Shown: positions 25,518 through 31,714 of the stretch, piece by piece
How the letters are laid out: each line of letters begins with the position of its first letter
Numbering within the stretch: the stretch's first letter is position 1
Virus record (IMG/VR): IMGVR_UViG_3300036398_003753
Coordinates: 1-61,520 of that record
From: a virus
Length of the DNA: 61,520 bases
Strand: one strand, 5' to 3'
Notes under the pieces: model-generated
The model's database searches: none
Seen by the model: only the letters and a program-made list of their open reading frames with translations
What the model was told of the DNA's origin: nothing
Position numbers and translations under genes: made by a program

Positions 25518-26143
25518 GATTTCTCCTGTAAATCGTAAAACCAATCGTCGCCCGCGGACCATTTGCGTGTGCCGTCAACCGTCCAGAAAGTCTTGGCAGC
25601 CTGAAAGTCAGGGAACTTCACCTCTGCAGGAATCAGGCTCTGGTCGTACCACAAGCAGCGGTTGTTGGGCTGGCAAGCGAACTGGCCATTGTCCAACATG
25701 ATGAAGTTAAAGCTCTTGTGTTCTTCGGCCTGCTCCGTGAACCCCGTGTCAACGTCCATACCGTCCGCACAGAAGTCCACAGTGAACATGTAGCGTCCGT
25801 GGTGCCATACCTTGTCCTTGCCCAAGAACTTCACGCCCAGGTTGCGCAGACCGATCTTCTCGAGGACCGTGAAGCGGTAGCCCATGCAGTCCCACAGTTG
25901 CAGGATGTCGATGGGCAGGTCACCGTGCTCCTCGGTCCAGACGTATGCGCTGATTGGCAGCTTGTCGTACAGCGCGCCGTAGTTAGGCAGGAGTGATTCG
26001 ATCCTAAATACCTGACCGCGCAGCGCCTTGATGCTGACCCAAATCGCTGGCTCTAATTCGCCAAAGCCCTTGGTGAAGTTGTACAGGAACTCGCGGCGCA
26101 CGAAGCACTTCAAGGGTGGCAGCGATGCGATGATGTAGCTCAT
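25514..26143 (-). CDS. Conserved phage protein, unknown function
   Basis: A 209-residue protein starting MSYIIASLPPLKCFVRREFL. It is rich in aromatic residues and carries SIKALRGQVFRIESLLPNYG, a HGDLPIDILQLWDCMGY segment and a long WHHGRYMFTVDFCADG strand pair. I recognise it as a widespread but uncharacterised family in proteobacterial phages, where it is always intact and of this size. SD TTGGAG precedes ATG 26143, with 4-nt overlaps on both sides. Confidence 0.68.
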   Translation of the reverse strand: MSYIIASLPPLKCFVRREFLYNFTKGFGELEPAIWVSIKALRGQVFRIESLLPNYGALYDKLPISAYVWTEEHGDLPIDILQLWDCMGYRFTVLEKIGLRNLGVKFLGKDKVWHHGRYMFTVDFCADGMDVDTGFTEQAEEHKSFNFIMLDNGQFACQPNNRCLWYDQSLIPAEVKFPDFQAAKTFWTVDGTRKWSAGDDWFYDLQEKS

Positions 26144-26229
26144 ACAAATCTCCAATCACCACAGCGGGTGCAACGGTATGCGGGTCGGTCTTTGTTGTCG
26201 CCGGGTTCCCAGCGGTGTTTACAGGTCAT
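26140..26229 (-). CDS. 29-residue zinc-ribbon-like micro-protein
   Basis: A complete 30-codon frame. It has Cys3, His5, Cys20 and Cys23 (TCKH and CTRCGDW), which could coordinate one zinc ion. AAGGGGG precedes the ATG, and both ends are ATGA overlaps with the neighbours, so the ribosome would pass through it in sequence. That arrangement is the main evidence that it is translated. Confidence 0.58.
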   Translation of the reverse strand: MTCKHRWEPGDNKDRPAYRCTRCGDWRFV

Positions 26230-26432
26230 GTGTTCCCCCTTGCCCGAATGGCGCTTGCCACTCCTTTGTTGTCAGCCCATGCAAGCTGGTCTGCCAACTT
26301 TGCACACGCCTCGCGCTCATCAGCACGGACAAGGGCAACAAGGCGCTCAAGTTCGGGTGAAACGTATGTCACGCCCTCAAAGGACATCAATGGGAAGCCA
26401 GCCTCACGGGCCATGTCTATCGTGTCTCTCAT
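26226..26432 (-). CDS. Small helical phage protein (68 aa)
   Basis: It contains LERLVALVRADEREACAKLADQ and ends ASAIRARGNT. The R.DEREACAK helix is a recurring module in small proteins of uncultured phages; another copy of the same kind (AIQAEREECAKVCED...AIRERGQP) is in the gene at 27634. The two may be distant paralogues. There is no known function. ATGA overlaps lie on both sides. Confidence 0.58.
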   Translation of the reverse strand: MRDTIDMAREAGFPLMSFEGVTYVSPELERLVALVRADEREACAKLADQLAWADNKGVASAIRARGNT

Positions 26433-26641
26433 GTGTTCTTCTCCTTGAGTTTGGCTTTCGGCTCATGCATGCAGGCCTCTTCGTAATCCAATATGTCCTG
26501 AATGCGGTAACGGATCAGACCGCCCAGCTTGAGGTATCGACAGCCCTGCTTGAGTGATCTGTCTCGCTCCAATGTGGCCTCGCTGATTTTCCAGCGGAAC
26601 GCAAGCTCTTCCTGCGTCATCAGTTGCTCTGTTGTTGTCAT
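26429..26641 (-). CDS. Excisionase-like HTH DNA-binding protein
   Basis: A 70-residue protein with the helix_turn_helix_17 / AlpA-excisionase pattern: MTQEELAFRWKISEATLERD, a conserved LKLGG wing and IRYRIQDILDYEEA. Such proteins act as recombination directionality factors or small regulators. No integrase is visible in the window, so a regulatory role is as likely as excision. AAGGAG lies before ATG 26641. Confidence 0.72.
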   Translation of the reverse strand: MTTTEQLMTQEELAFRWKISEATLERDRSLKQGCRYLKLGGLIRYRIQDILDYEEACMHEPKAKLKEKNT

Positions 26642-27219
26642 TGCGGCTCCTTGTGAACAATCACAGACGCGCCTGTCTCTGGGTCTGTGTAGCTGTTTTC
26701 AGGATCACACCAGCAAGGATTGCCGTCTGTCACGTGCTGTCGATGCGATTCGTTCTTCTCCTTGAGTTTGGCTTCTACTACGCACATCAGTTCCTGCGCC
26801 TCTGGTGTTGCTAAACATTCGCAAGGATCGGCTTCCACTAGGCAGTCGTTGCACTCCTCATCCGTCAGTCCAACCCATTGCCGCTGTGCTGGCTTCCACA
26901 CTTTGCCAGCGTGGTCAATCTCACCCACGATGTGGGCCATTGGCTGCACAGGTGCTGGCTGTGCTGCGGGTGGGGTGTTCTTGCACTTCTTTCCAAGTTG
27001 GCATCGCACACTCCAGCATCCTTGCGGGTCTTTGTCGCAAACAGGCTCATAGTCCAGCCCCAACTCTCTGGCGTTCTCTGCCTTCTTGTCGAGGGCGCGG
27101 GCTTGCTTGATGGCGGTGATGGCTTCACGGGCTTGGTCATAGTCAGACTTGCCGTTATCCCAATACAGCAAGTTGTCCAACGCCTCCAGCGCCAAGGCGA
27201 GTGCTTCGTCTTTGGTCAT
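26638..27219 (-). CDS. Composite helical/Cys-rich phage protein
   Basis: A 193-residue protein. The N-terminal helix MTKDEALALALEALDNLLYW with QAREAITAIKQAR is a widespread phage module. The C-terminal half is Cys-rich (CDKDPQGCWSVRCQLGKKCK, DEECNDCLVEADPCEC, PCWC), consistent with metal binding. A VEAKLKEKN segment matches the end of the gene at 26429 (KAKLKEKN), suggesting local duplication or recombination. GGAGGTG precedes ATG 27219; the longer upstream frame overlaps the small membrane gene and is rejected. Confidence 0.58.
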   Translation of the reverse strand: MTKDEALALALEALDNLLYWDNGKSDYDQAREAITAIKQARALDKKAENARELGLDYEPVCDKDPQGCWSVRCQLGKKCKNTPPAAQPAPVQPMAHIVGEIDHAGKVWKPAQRQWVGLTDEECNDCLVEADPCECLATPEAQELMCVVEAKLKEKNESHRQHVTDGNPCWCDPENSYTDPETGASVIVHKEPQ

Positions 27220-27314
27220 AACACCTCCATCAGCCAAAAAATCCCTGTCCAGAACCACCACCAGATCGTGAGCATCCCGACCCCGGCCAAAACAAAAAGT
27301 AATTTTTCCTTCAT
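27216..27314 (-). CDS. 32-residue single-span membrane micro-protein
   Basis: A frame of 33 codons: a basic MKEK start followed by one continuous hydrophobic, Trp-rich helix (LLFVLAGVGMLTIWWWFW). AAGGGG is 8 nt before the ATG. Its start overlaps the Rap1a-like gene stop and its stop overlaps the next start, both as ATGA. It may work with the secreted protein encoded just upstream. Confidence 0.55.
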   Translation of the reverse strand: MKEKLLFVLAGVGMLTIWWWFWTGIFWLMEVL

Positions 27315-27637
27315 AGCGATTGCCCCTTCTCCTTACACGGCCACGTTGCACGCAGCAACTCCAAAATCAAAGCATCCGCAGCCAAGTGCCGCCGAGCAGG
27401 TGATCTCTCCAAATACAACTTCGTCATGTCCACCAACTGCCCAGCATTGATTGAGGACGGAGCACAAACCACCGCCCATTGCAACGTGTCCGCCACCCCC
27501 GTCACATACCCAATGGCATTCATCTGCTCCATCTGGGAACTGCTGGTGATCTGCTCGTACAACTTATTCCCAGTCTTGAACTGGGCTTGCGCTGGCAGGA
27601 CCGCGGCCCACGCAGCGAGGATCAGGAATTTCTTCAT
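27311..27637 (-). CDS. Secreted Rap1a/Tai-like domain protein
   Basis: A 108-residue protein with a cleavable signal peptide (MKKFLILAAWAAVLPAQAQ, about 19 residues). The mature part has GNKLYEQI..., a GYVTGVAD core, then VVCAPSSINAGQLVDMTKLY and RATWPCK, matching the Rap1a/Tai fold with its paired cysteines. Rap1a and Tai proteins are periplasmic immunity proteins of T6SS peptidoglycan amidases. In a phage it could protect the host envelope or control lysis; this is inference. It is followed by a membrane micro-protein. Confidence 0.7.
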   Translation of the reverse strand: MKKFLILAAWAAVLPAQAQFKTGNKLYEQITSSSQMEQMNAIGYVTGVADTLQWAVVCAPSSINAGQLVDMTKLYLERSPARRHLAADALILELLRATWPCKEKGQSL

Positions 27638-27855
27638 GGTTGTCCCCTTTCGCGAATGGCATTGGCCAAATTAGTGCAGATAACCTTTCCGTGTGGGCCA
27701 CTGACAAAAGCATCCTCACAAACCTTTGCGCATTCCTCGCGCTCGGCCTGTATGGCCCTTTGCCACGTGCGCAGGAATACGTCCAGCTCCTCGCGGGTCG
27801 GCTCACCCAACATCTGACTGATCTCCAGCCAGGCGGCTTTCATTGCTTCGTTCAT
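27634..27855 (-). CDS. Small helical phage protein (73 aa)
   Basis: It starts MNEAMKAAWLEISQMLGEPT. The helix RAIQAEREECAKVCEDAF and terminus LANAIRERGQP match the module in the gene at 26226. The paired Cys may bind metal. AAGGGG precedes ATG 27855. ATGA overlaps lie on both sides. No function is known. Confidence 0.58.
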   Translation of the reverse strand: MNEAMKAAWLEISQMLGEPTREELDVFLRTWQRAIQAEREECAKVCEDAFVSGPHGKVICTNLANAIRERGQP

Positions 27856-28298
27856 GATTGCCCCTTCAGTGCCAGACCCTTGCTGTGCAAGTATTCCTTG
27901 AGCTCGTTGACCGACTTGCGGCCCAGGTTCGGGACCCTGAGCAGCTGCCACTCCGTCCAGCACACCACATGCTCGTGCATCGTGATGCCCTCGGCATACA
28001 AAGCATTGAGCAGGCGCACCGTGAGCACGCCATCATCAAACGGGGTGACCCCCTTGACCCCGTGGTGCGGCACCCGGCGGTTTTCATAAACCACCACCGT
28101 GTCGTTCTCCACCAAGGGCTGAGGCAAGATGCCCAGCGTGTCGAATACCTCCAGCGACACCAGCTCGTACTGCCGCATGCCCTCGACACGCAGCATCTCC
28201 AACAGGTTTTCCGCCAAAACCTTGTCCGTATAAGCCCGAGGCAACACCCCGGAGCCACTGTTGTCGGCCTCATACCAACGAATTGCATAAATGTTCAT
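27852..28298 (-). CDS. Protein with RNA polymerase alpha C-terminal-domain-like fold
   Basis: A 148-residue protein. Residues about 90-146 read like the host RNA polymerase alpha CTD: LTVRLLNALYAEGI, then WTEWQLLRVPNLGRKSVNEL and LHSKGLAL. By alignment by eye, Arg95, Asn98, Gly126, Lys128 and Ser129 correspond to E. coli R265, N268, G296, K298 and S299, which contact UP-element DNA. Residues 1-85 are a separate unrecognised domain. The protein could dock on promoters or compete with host alpha CTD. ATG 28298 is used because the longer frame has no SD. Confidence 0.75.
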   Translation of the reverse strand: MNIYAIRWYEADNSGSGVLPRAYTDKVLAENLLEMLRVEGMRQYELVSLEVFDTLGILPQPLVENDTVVVYENRRVPHHGVKGVTPFDDGVLTVRLLNALYAEGITMHEHVVCWTEWQLLRVPNLGRKSVNELKEYLHSKGLALKGQS

Positions 28299-28630
28299 TG
28301 CGCATCCTTCCAATCCAAGAATTTCTCGTAACCCTCGTCCCAAGCCCGGTCATCCGCCTCCTCAGCAGCCTGATCCGCGACCCACTCCTCCATCGCCAAA
28401 CGCAACCCGTCATCCAACACCGGGGAAATGTCCACGTTGGAATTGGGCAGATACACGTGGTACAAGGTCCACGTAGCCGGGTAATCAGGCTCCAACTGCT
28501 CACCGAACCTGCTGCGAGCACCGCGCTCCGCGGCCTCGTACTCGAACCAGCAAGCCAGATCAACACCTAACTCGTCACAGGTGTAGCGAAACAGCAACAG
28601 GCCGTCCTTCGTGTGGTCAACAGAAGTCAT
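28295..28630 (-). CDS. Acidic hypothetical phage protein
   Basis: A 111-residue, strongly acidic protein rich in Trp and Tyr (LACWFEYEAAERG, PATWTLYHVYLPNSNVDISP, EADDRAWDEGYEKFLDWKD). The charge profile resembles DNA-mimic or inhibitor proteins, but this is only suggestive. It overlaps both neighbours by ATGA and is immediately upstream of the alpha-CTD-like gene. No family is recognised. Confidence 0.58.
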   Translation of the reverse strand: MTSVDHTKDGLLLFRYTCDELGVDLACWFEYEAAERGARSRFGEQLEPDYPATWTLYHVYLPNSNVDISPVLDDGLRLAMEEWVADQAAEEADDRAWDEGYEKFLDWKDAQ

Positions 28631-28818
28631 ACAAAACCCTTCAAAAAAGCAAAAAGACGTGTGGAAATAGGACCGCGGCCACGGGACTTGGACAACAAAG
28701 CAGTCTGCAAGTTGTACGCATCGCGGCTCGGGGACCAGGACTGCGTACGGATGTGAGCAAGACCAATCAAGACCTTGCCCGTGTTGTAGGGCGGTACAGA
28801 GCGGCCTACGGTAGACAT
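28627..28818 (-). CDS. Small conserved basic protein (63 aa)
   Basis: It starts MSTVGRSVPPYNTGKVLIGL. The motif TGKVLIGLAHIR..PSRDAYNLQTALL is a short phage family of unknown role. Its basic C-terminus (SRGRGPISTRLFAFLKGF) could bind nucleic acid. ATG 28818 leaves a 19-nt gap to the first gene of the operon; a longer start at 28890 would overlap that gene. Confidence 0.6.
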   Translation of the reverse strand: MSTVGRSVPPYNTGKVLIGLAHIRTQSWSPSRDAYNLQTALLSKSRGRGPISTRLFAFLKGFV

Positions 28819-28837
28819 AGAACCGCCTACAGGGGGT

Positions 28838-29080
28838 TTAGTGGGTTGCACGAGGGGTAGCCTCCACAAGTGAGTCAAAAGCCGCTCCAACGCCCTCCAG
28901 GAGGGTCTCCCGGGGCATGTCGATGCACTTGGCCATGACGGCTGTCGCCAACATGGTCACCACAATGGCCTCAAAGGGCTCTTGGTCTTGCATGAGTTTG
29001 AGCAAGAGAAGCTGTGCACGGTCCGTGGACCGGGACAGGAGCTTTTCCATGTCGAGTTTTTCAAGTTTGTCAGCAGTCAT
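28838..29080 (-). CDS. First gene of the leftward operon, conserved helical protein
   Basis: An 80-residue protein (MTADKLEKLDMEKLLSRSTD, then EPFEAIVVTMLATAVMAKCI) of helical character, unknown function. It directly follows the strong leftward promoter at 29119-29147 and the GAAAGGATAG leader SD (29085-29094), so it should be one of the most highly expressed early proteins. Confidence 0.65.
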   Translation of the reverse strand: MTADKLEKLDMEKLLSRSTDRAQLLLLKLMQDQEPFEAIVVTMLATAVMAKCIDMPRETLLEGVGAAFDSLVEATPRATH

Positions 29081-29118
29081 TGCGCTATCCTTTCTTAAGT
29101 TGCAGAGATTGCAGGTGA

Positions 29119-29147
29119 ATTATAAGCGGTACTGGGTTTTATGGCAA
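29119..29147 (-). promoter_or_regulatory. Leftward early promoter
   Basis: Read on the - strand: TTGCCA (29147-29142), a 17-bp spacer, then a perfect TATAAT (29124-29119). About 25 nt downstream is GAAAGGATAG and the start of the gene at 29080. It should drive the whole leftward operon to the terminator at 22732. Confidence 0.8.
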
Positions 29148-29461
29148 GTGCGGAAAGTGGTTTAAAACGTAGGGGGAAACCCTTAGAAGGGACCGTGGAC
29201 CGGGGGAAAAGGGGCCGGTATATAGGGGTCTCCGTACTATTGTGTGTTTTGTTTTTTTTGAAACCATTTAGACGTGATAGACGTAATAGACGTAAGAGTG
29301 AGCATTTATGCGGGTTGCAGGTGTGACAGTACATCACGTTGACAGATAGATGTAAGAAATTTTCAGGGGAGATCCGTGAGATGCTTTTTGAAAAAACTTT
29401 TTCTGTTTTTAGTGAAAAAAAGTCTATAGGGGGCCCTGGATTGGATTGGAGCCTGCCTCCC
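29148..29461. other. Non-coding control region with AT-rich tract (origin/operator candidate)
   Basis: No convincing gene lies between the divergent promoters. The region has GC-rich blocks at 29170-29230, a T-rich run at 29240-29260, three tandem 9-bp iterons at 29269-29295 and a one-mismatch fourth copy TAGATGTAA at 29347-29355. A TTGACA occurs at 29339-29344 but no good -10 follows it. Iterons beside an AT-rich tract are typical of replication origins or regulator binding arrays. Confidence 0.5.
29269..29295 (+). repeat. Three tandem 9-bp iterons TAGACGTRA
   Basis: TAGACGTGA, TAGACGTAA and TAGACGTAA sit head to tail without spacing. A degenerate fourth copy is at 29347-29355. The 9-bp period is just under one helical turn. 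Confidence 0.85.
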
Positions 29462-29490
29462 TTGTTTTGGGGCGCTGCCCCTGGTACACT
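29462..29490 (+). promoter_or_regulatory. Rightward promoter before terminase small subunit unit
   Basis: TTGTTT (29462-29467), a 17-bp spacer and TACACT (29485-29490). The spacer contains the inverted repeat GGGGC-GCT-GCCCC (29469-29481), placed where a bound regulator would block polymerase. The SD AGGAG and ATG 29519 follow. Confidence 0.55.
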
Positions 29491-29518
29491 CGGTGCAGTA
29501 GCTTACAGGAGCGTAAAA

Positions 29519-29734
29519 ATGTTTCAGATTGAGTCGGGCGTAGAGATGCCTGTGGGGCGCACAAAGTACCCCTTTGCTGACATGCATCCAGGGGATTCGA
29601 TCCGTTTTGGCAACGAGAAGCTGGCCAACAGTGCCCGGGTATCGGCCATGCGGTTTGTTCGTGCGCATGCCCCTGATTGGTCGTTTCAGTTACGCCGGGT
29701 TGAGAACGGCTGGCGCTTATGGAGGGTCGCATGA
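29519..29734 (+). CDS. Small basic protein upstream of terminase (71 aa)
   Basis: It starts MFQIESGVEMPVGRTKYPFA. The pattern KYPFADMHPGDSIRF...SAMRFVRAHAP and terminal RVENGWRLWRV is a small beta-rich phage module in which a YPF..M..GDS strand precedes basic residues. It is probably nucleic-acid-binding, but the function is unknown. AGGAG precedes ATG 29519; a longer frame from 29339 is rejected because it crosses the promoter. It overlaps the terminase gene by ATGA. Confidence 0.65.
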   Translation: MFQIESGVEMPVGRTKYPFADMHPGDSIRFGNEKLANSARVSAMRFVRAHAPDWSFQLRRVENGWRLWRVA

Positions 29735-30402
29735 AGCGGGACGTGTGGAACGTGCCGCCTGTCATTGGCAACAAGGCACAAAAGCGCATGTCTGGCCAGG
29801 TAGCGCCCCTGCGTAAGCAAAAGGTCTTGTCTGGCAAGGAGTGGAAGTTCGTCACAGAGCTTGTCACAGGGGATGGCCGGGTGACTTTGAAGGAAGCGGC
29901 CATCAGGGCCGGGTACAAGCCCACAAGCGCATCAGTGATGGCTTGGAAGCTGACAAACCCGGAAATCAATCCTCACGTGGTTTCAGCCATCCAGGCGTAT
30001 CGGGCAGAGCTCAACAGCAAATACAACACCTCGTATGACAGGCACATGCGGGACTTGCAGACCATCCGGGACAAAGCCCTGGAAGCTGGGGCTTATGCTG
30101 CTGCCGTACAGGCAGAATATCGCCGTGGGCAAGCCCTGGGCACAATCTACGTTGATCGCAAGGAAATCAGGCATGGAACAATTGACTCGATGTCCAAAGA
30201 GGAAGTGCAGCGCAAGCTGGATGAGCTGCGCGCCCTGTATGGGGGACCGCCCCCGAGCGCGCTCATTGATGCCAGCACTGGCCAGGTGATCGAAAGTGTC
30301 GAGCGTGAACGGGACCCGGCTTTTGTCTCTCCAGTGGCGGAACCTCCCCCGGATATCTTTGAACGGGACAACGATTTGGGACCCGACGATGACAACGCCT
30401 GA
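29731..30402 (+). CDS. terS: Terminase small subunit
   Basis: A 223-residue protein. LSGKEWKFVTELVTGDGRVT followed by LKEAAIRAGYKP and WKLTNPEINPHV is the terminase_2 pattern: an N-terminal HTH (about 48-75) that recognises the packaging site, then a coiled region (SYDRHMRDLQTIRDKALEAG) that oligomerises. The C-terminus is acidic and Pro-rich. ATG 29731 follows GGAGGGTCGC. The large subunit lies 4.2 kb away at 34648, which is unusual because the two are normally adjacent. Confidence 0.8.
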   Translation: MKRDVWNVPPVIGNKAQKRMSGQVAPLRKQKVLSGKEWKFVTELVTGDGRVTLKEAAIRAGYKPTSASVMAWKLTNPEINPHVVSAIQAYRAELNSKYNTSYDRHMRDLQTIRDKALEAGAYAAAVQAEYRRGQALGTIYVDRKEIRHGTIDSMSKEEVQRKLDELRALYGGPPPSALIDASTGQVIESVERERDPAFVSPVAEPPPDIFERDNDLGPDDDNA

Positions 30403-30811
30403 AGCCGCCTTTGCCGCCCGTGTGCGTGACGGGCTTCGCCCTTTTGACATTGACACTGAGCGGATTGAAAACCGCGTGAATCTGGGCGTGTCTGACATGC
30501 TGGTGGGCGCGGGGGATCGCTTTGTCTCGATTGAGTTGAAAGCGGTTTCGCGTGGCTTGAAGGTCGCGCTTCGCCCTCATCAGATTGCTTTCCTGACTCG
30601 CCATGCCGCCCGGGGTCGCCCGTGCTACGTGCTGGTGCATCAGGTGAGCACGGTTGTTCGCCCTGGCCGGATCGCTTTGTACCATGGCCGACAGGCGATA
30701 GAGCTGGCCGAACAGGGTTTGCGCCTTGAGCCCCTGGCCGCATGGCCTAATCGGGGCATGCCCTGGGTAGAGTTGGCCGATATATTATCAGGGAAATCAC
30801 CGATAAAATAA
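30389..30811 (+). CDS. VRR-NUC-like PD-(D/E)XK nuclease
   Basis: A 140-residue protein. The motif series NLGVSDML (Asp36), VSIELKAV (Glu49, Lys51) and LRPHQIAFL (Gln65), with Glu27 in the first helix, matches VRR-NUC/Holliday-junction-resolvase-type nucleases. It could resolve branched DNA before packaging, which fits its position 14 nt inside the end of the terminase small subunit gene. ATG 30389 is chosen from the motif position; an earlier in-frame start would extend it within terS. Confidence 0.75.
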   Translation: MTTPEAAFAARVRDGLRPFDIDTERIENRVNLGVSDMLVGAGDRFVSIELKAVSRGLKVALRPHQIAFLTRHAARGRPCYVLVHQVSTVVRPGRIALYHGRQAIELAEQGLRLEPLAAWPNRGMPWVELADILSGKSPIK

Positions 30812-30812
30812 T

Positions 30813-30880
30813 TTGCACGGCTGTTTATTTGCTGCTATGATAGCGGCACCGGACAACATCCGGCAACACAGAAAGGATAG
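30813..30880 (+). promoter_or_regulatory. Promoter-hairpin leader cassette 1
   Basis: TTGCAC (30813), a 17-bp spacer with extended TGC, then TATGAT (30836-30841). Seven nt later CCGGA/TCCGG (30849-30863) forms a hairpin at the predicted mRNA 5' end. GAAAGGATAGAG and ATG 30885 follow. Confidence 0.75.
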
Positions 30881-30884
30881 AGTC

Positions 30885-31580
30885 ATGTTGAAAACAATTC
30901 GCGTTTCCTCAAATAGCAAAACCGGCCCAATTGCAACTACTTACCGTAGTGGGGCACATAACATTTATGGCACTTGCCCCCGATCCTGTGCTTTGCATCC
31001 GAAAAGCGAAGCGACCACGTCCGTGGTGGATGTTGAGTACCTAAATGCAGTCGCTGACGCCGTGCCCCGTAACGGCCAGGCTTGGACTTATTCACATTTC
31101 CCCGCTGAAGCCTTGCCAACGCCAAAACCGGGCAAAACTGTTTTTAATGCGTCATGCGATAGCAAGGCCGAAGCCTTGCGCACTGTAGAGCTGTGCCGCC
31201 CGGCGGTATATGCTGCCCCTAAGTCTGAAGAGAATGATTTCCCGCTGATGTATGGCGGTATTCAATTTGTCCGCTGCCCCGCTGAGCTTTCCGAATCGTT
31301 TGATTGTTCGCAGTGTGGCGGAGGGCGGCCATTGTGCGCCCGTGGCGACCGCGATTATGTAATCGTTTTTGTGGCGCATGGCAGTCAGGCTAAAAAAGTC
31401 GGTACAGGCGAGGGCGGATGCTATGCAGCTAATGGACATACTGCTATCGCATGGCATGGCACTAAAAAGAACGGAGCCCCTAATGATGCCGCCGCGGTGC
31501 GCTTATTTGCTAATTCGCTGCCGCTTGGGTCTCTGTTGCGTCACCATGTCGCCGGTGATATCGGCATGGAGACGGCCTAA
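30885..31580 (+). CDS. Cys-rich conserved phage protein (DUF7227-like)
   Basis: A 231-residue protein. It starts MLKTIRVSSNSKTGPIATTY and has Cys31 and Cys35 (TCPRSCALHP), Cys91, Cys104 and Cys131, then SFDCSQCGGGRPLCARGDRD (Cys141, 144, 151) and FVAHGSQAKKVG. The conserved cysteines suggest metal binding. I recall the family as DUF7227, present as an independently transcribed gene in phages, function unknown. It has its own promoter cassette. The next tiny gene is coupled by TAATG. Confidence 0.62.
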   Translation: MLKTIRVSSNSKTGPIATTYRSGAHNIYGTCPRSCALHPKSEATTSVVDVEYLNAVADAVPRNGQAWTYSHFPAEALPTPKPGKTVFNASCDSKAEALRTVELCRPAVYAAPKSEENDFPLMYGGIQFVRCPAELSESFDCSQCGGGRPLCARGDRDYVIVFVAHGSQAKKVGTGEGGCYAANGHTAIAWHGTKKNGAPNDAAAVRLFANSLPLGSLLRHHVAGDIGMETA

Positions 31581-31645
31581 TGTTCTTCGCCCTGGCTGTT
31601 TTTATCTTGCTGTGGCTAATAGTTGACCTATTCAAAGGGGATTAG
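31580..31645 (+). CDS. 21-residue membrane micro-protein
   Basis: A frame of 22 codons starting in a TAATG overlap with the previous stop. It is one hydrophobic helix (MFFALAVFILLWLIVDLFKG). The length just spans a bilayer. It is followed directly by promoter cassette 2. Expression is supported by the coupled start only. Confidence 0.45.
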   Translation: MFFALAVFILLWLIVDLFKGD

Positions 31646-31704
31646 CACGGCTGTTCAATTTGGGTATATAATTCAATCACCGGAATAAACCGGCAACACT
31701 GAAA
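31643..31704 (+). promoter_or_regulatory. Promoter-hairpin leader cassette 2
   Basis: TAGCAC (31643) with GGCTGTT after it as in cassette 1, then a perfect TATAAT (31667-31672). Seven nt on, CCGG-AATAAA-CCGG (31680-31693) gives a short hairpin. GAAAGGATAGAG precedes ATG 31715. Confidence 0.72.
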
Positions 31705-31714
31705 GGATAGAGAA

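Noticed and set aside
22751-29080. An integrase gene near the excisionase-like protein
   Set aside because: No frame shows tyrosine or serine recombinase motifs.
29339-29370. Promoter at the TTGACA of 29339
   Set aside because: No acceptable -10 lies 16-19 bp downstream; the 29462 promoter is better placed.
30505-30525. Possible third parS-like site (GGTTTCGCGTGGC)
   Set aside because: Several mismatches to the parS core and no symmetry.
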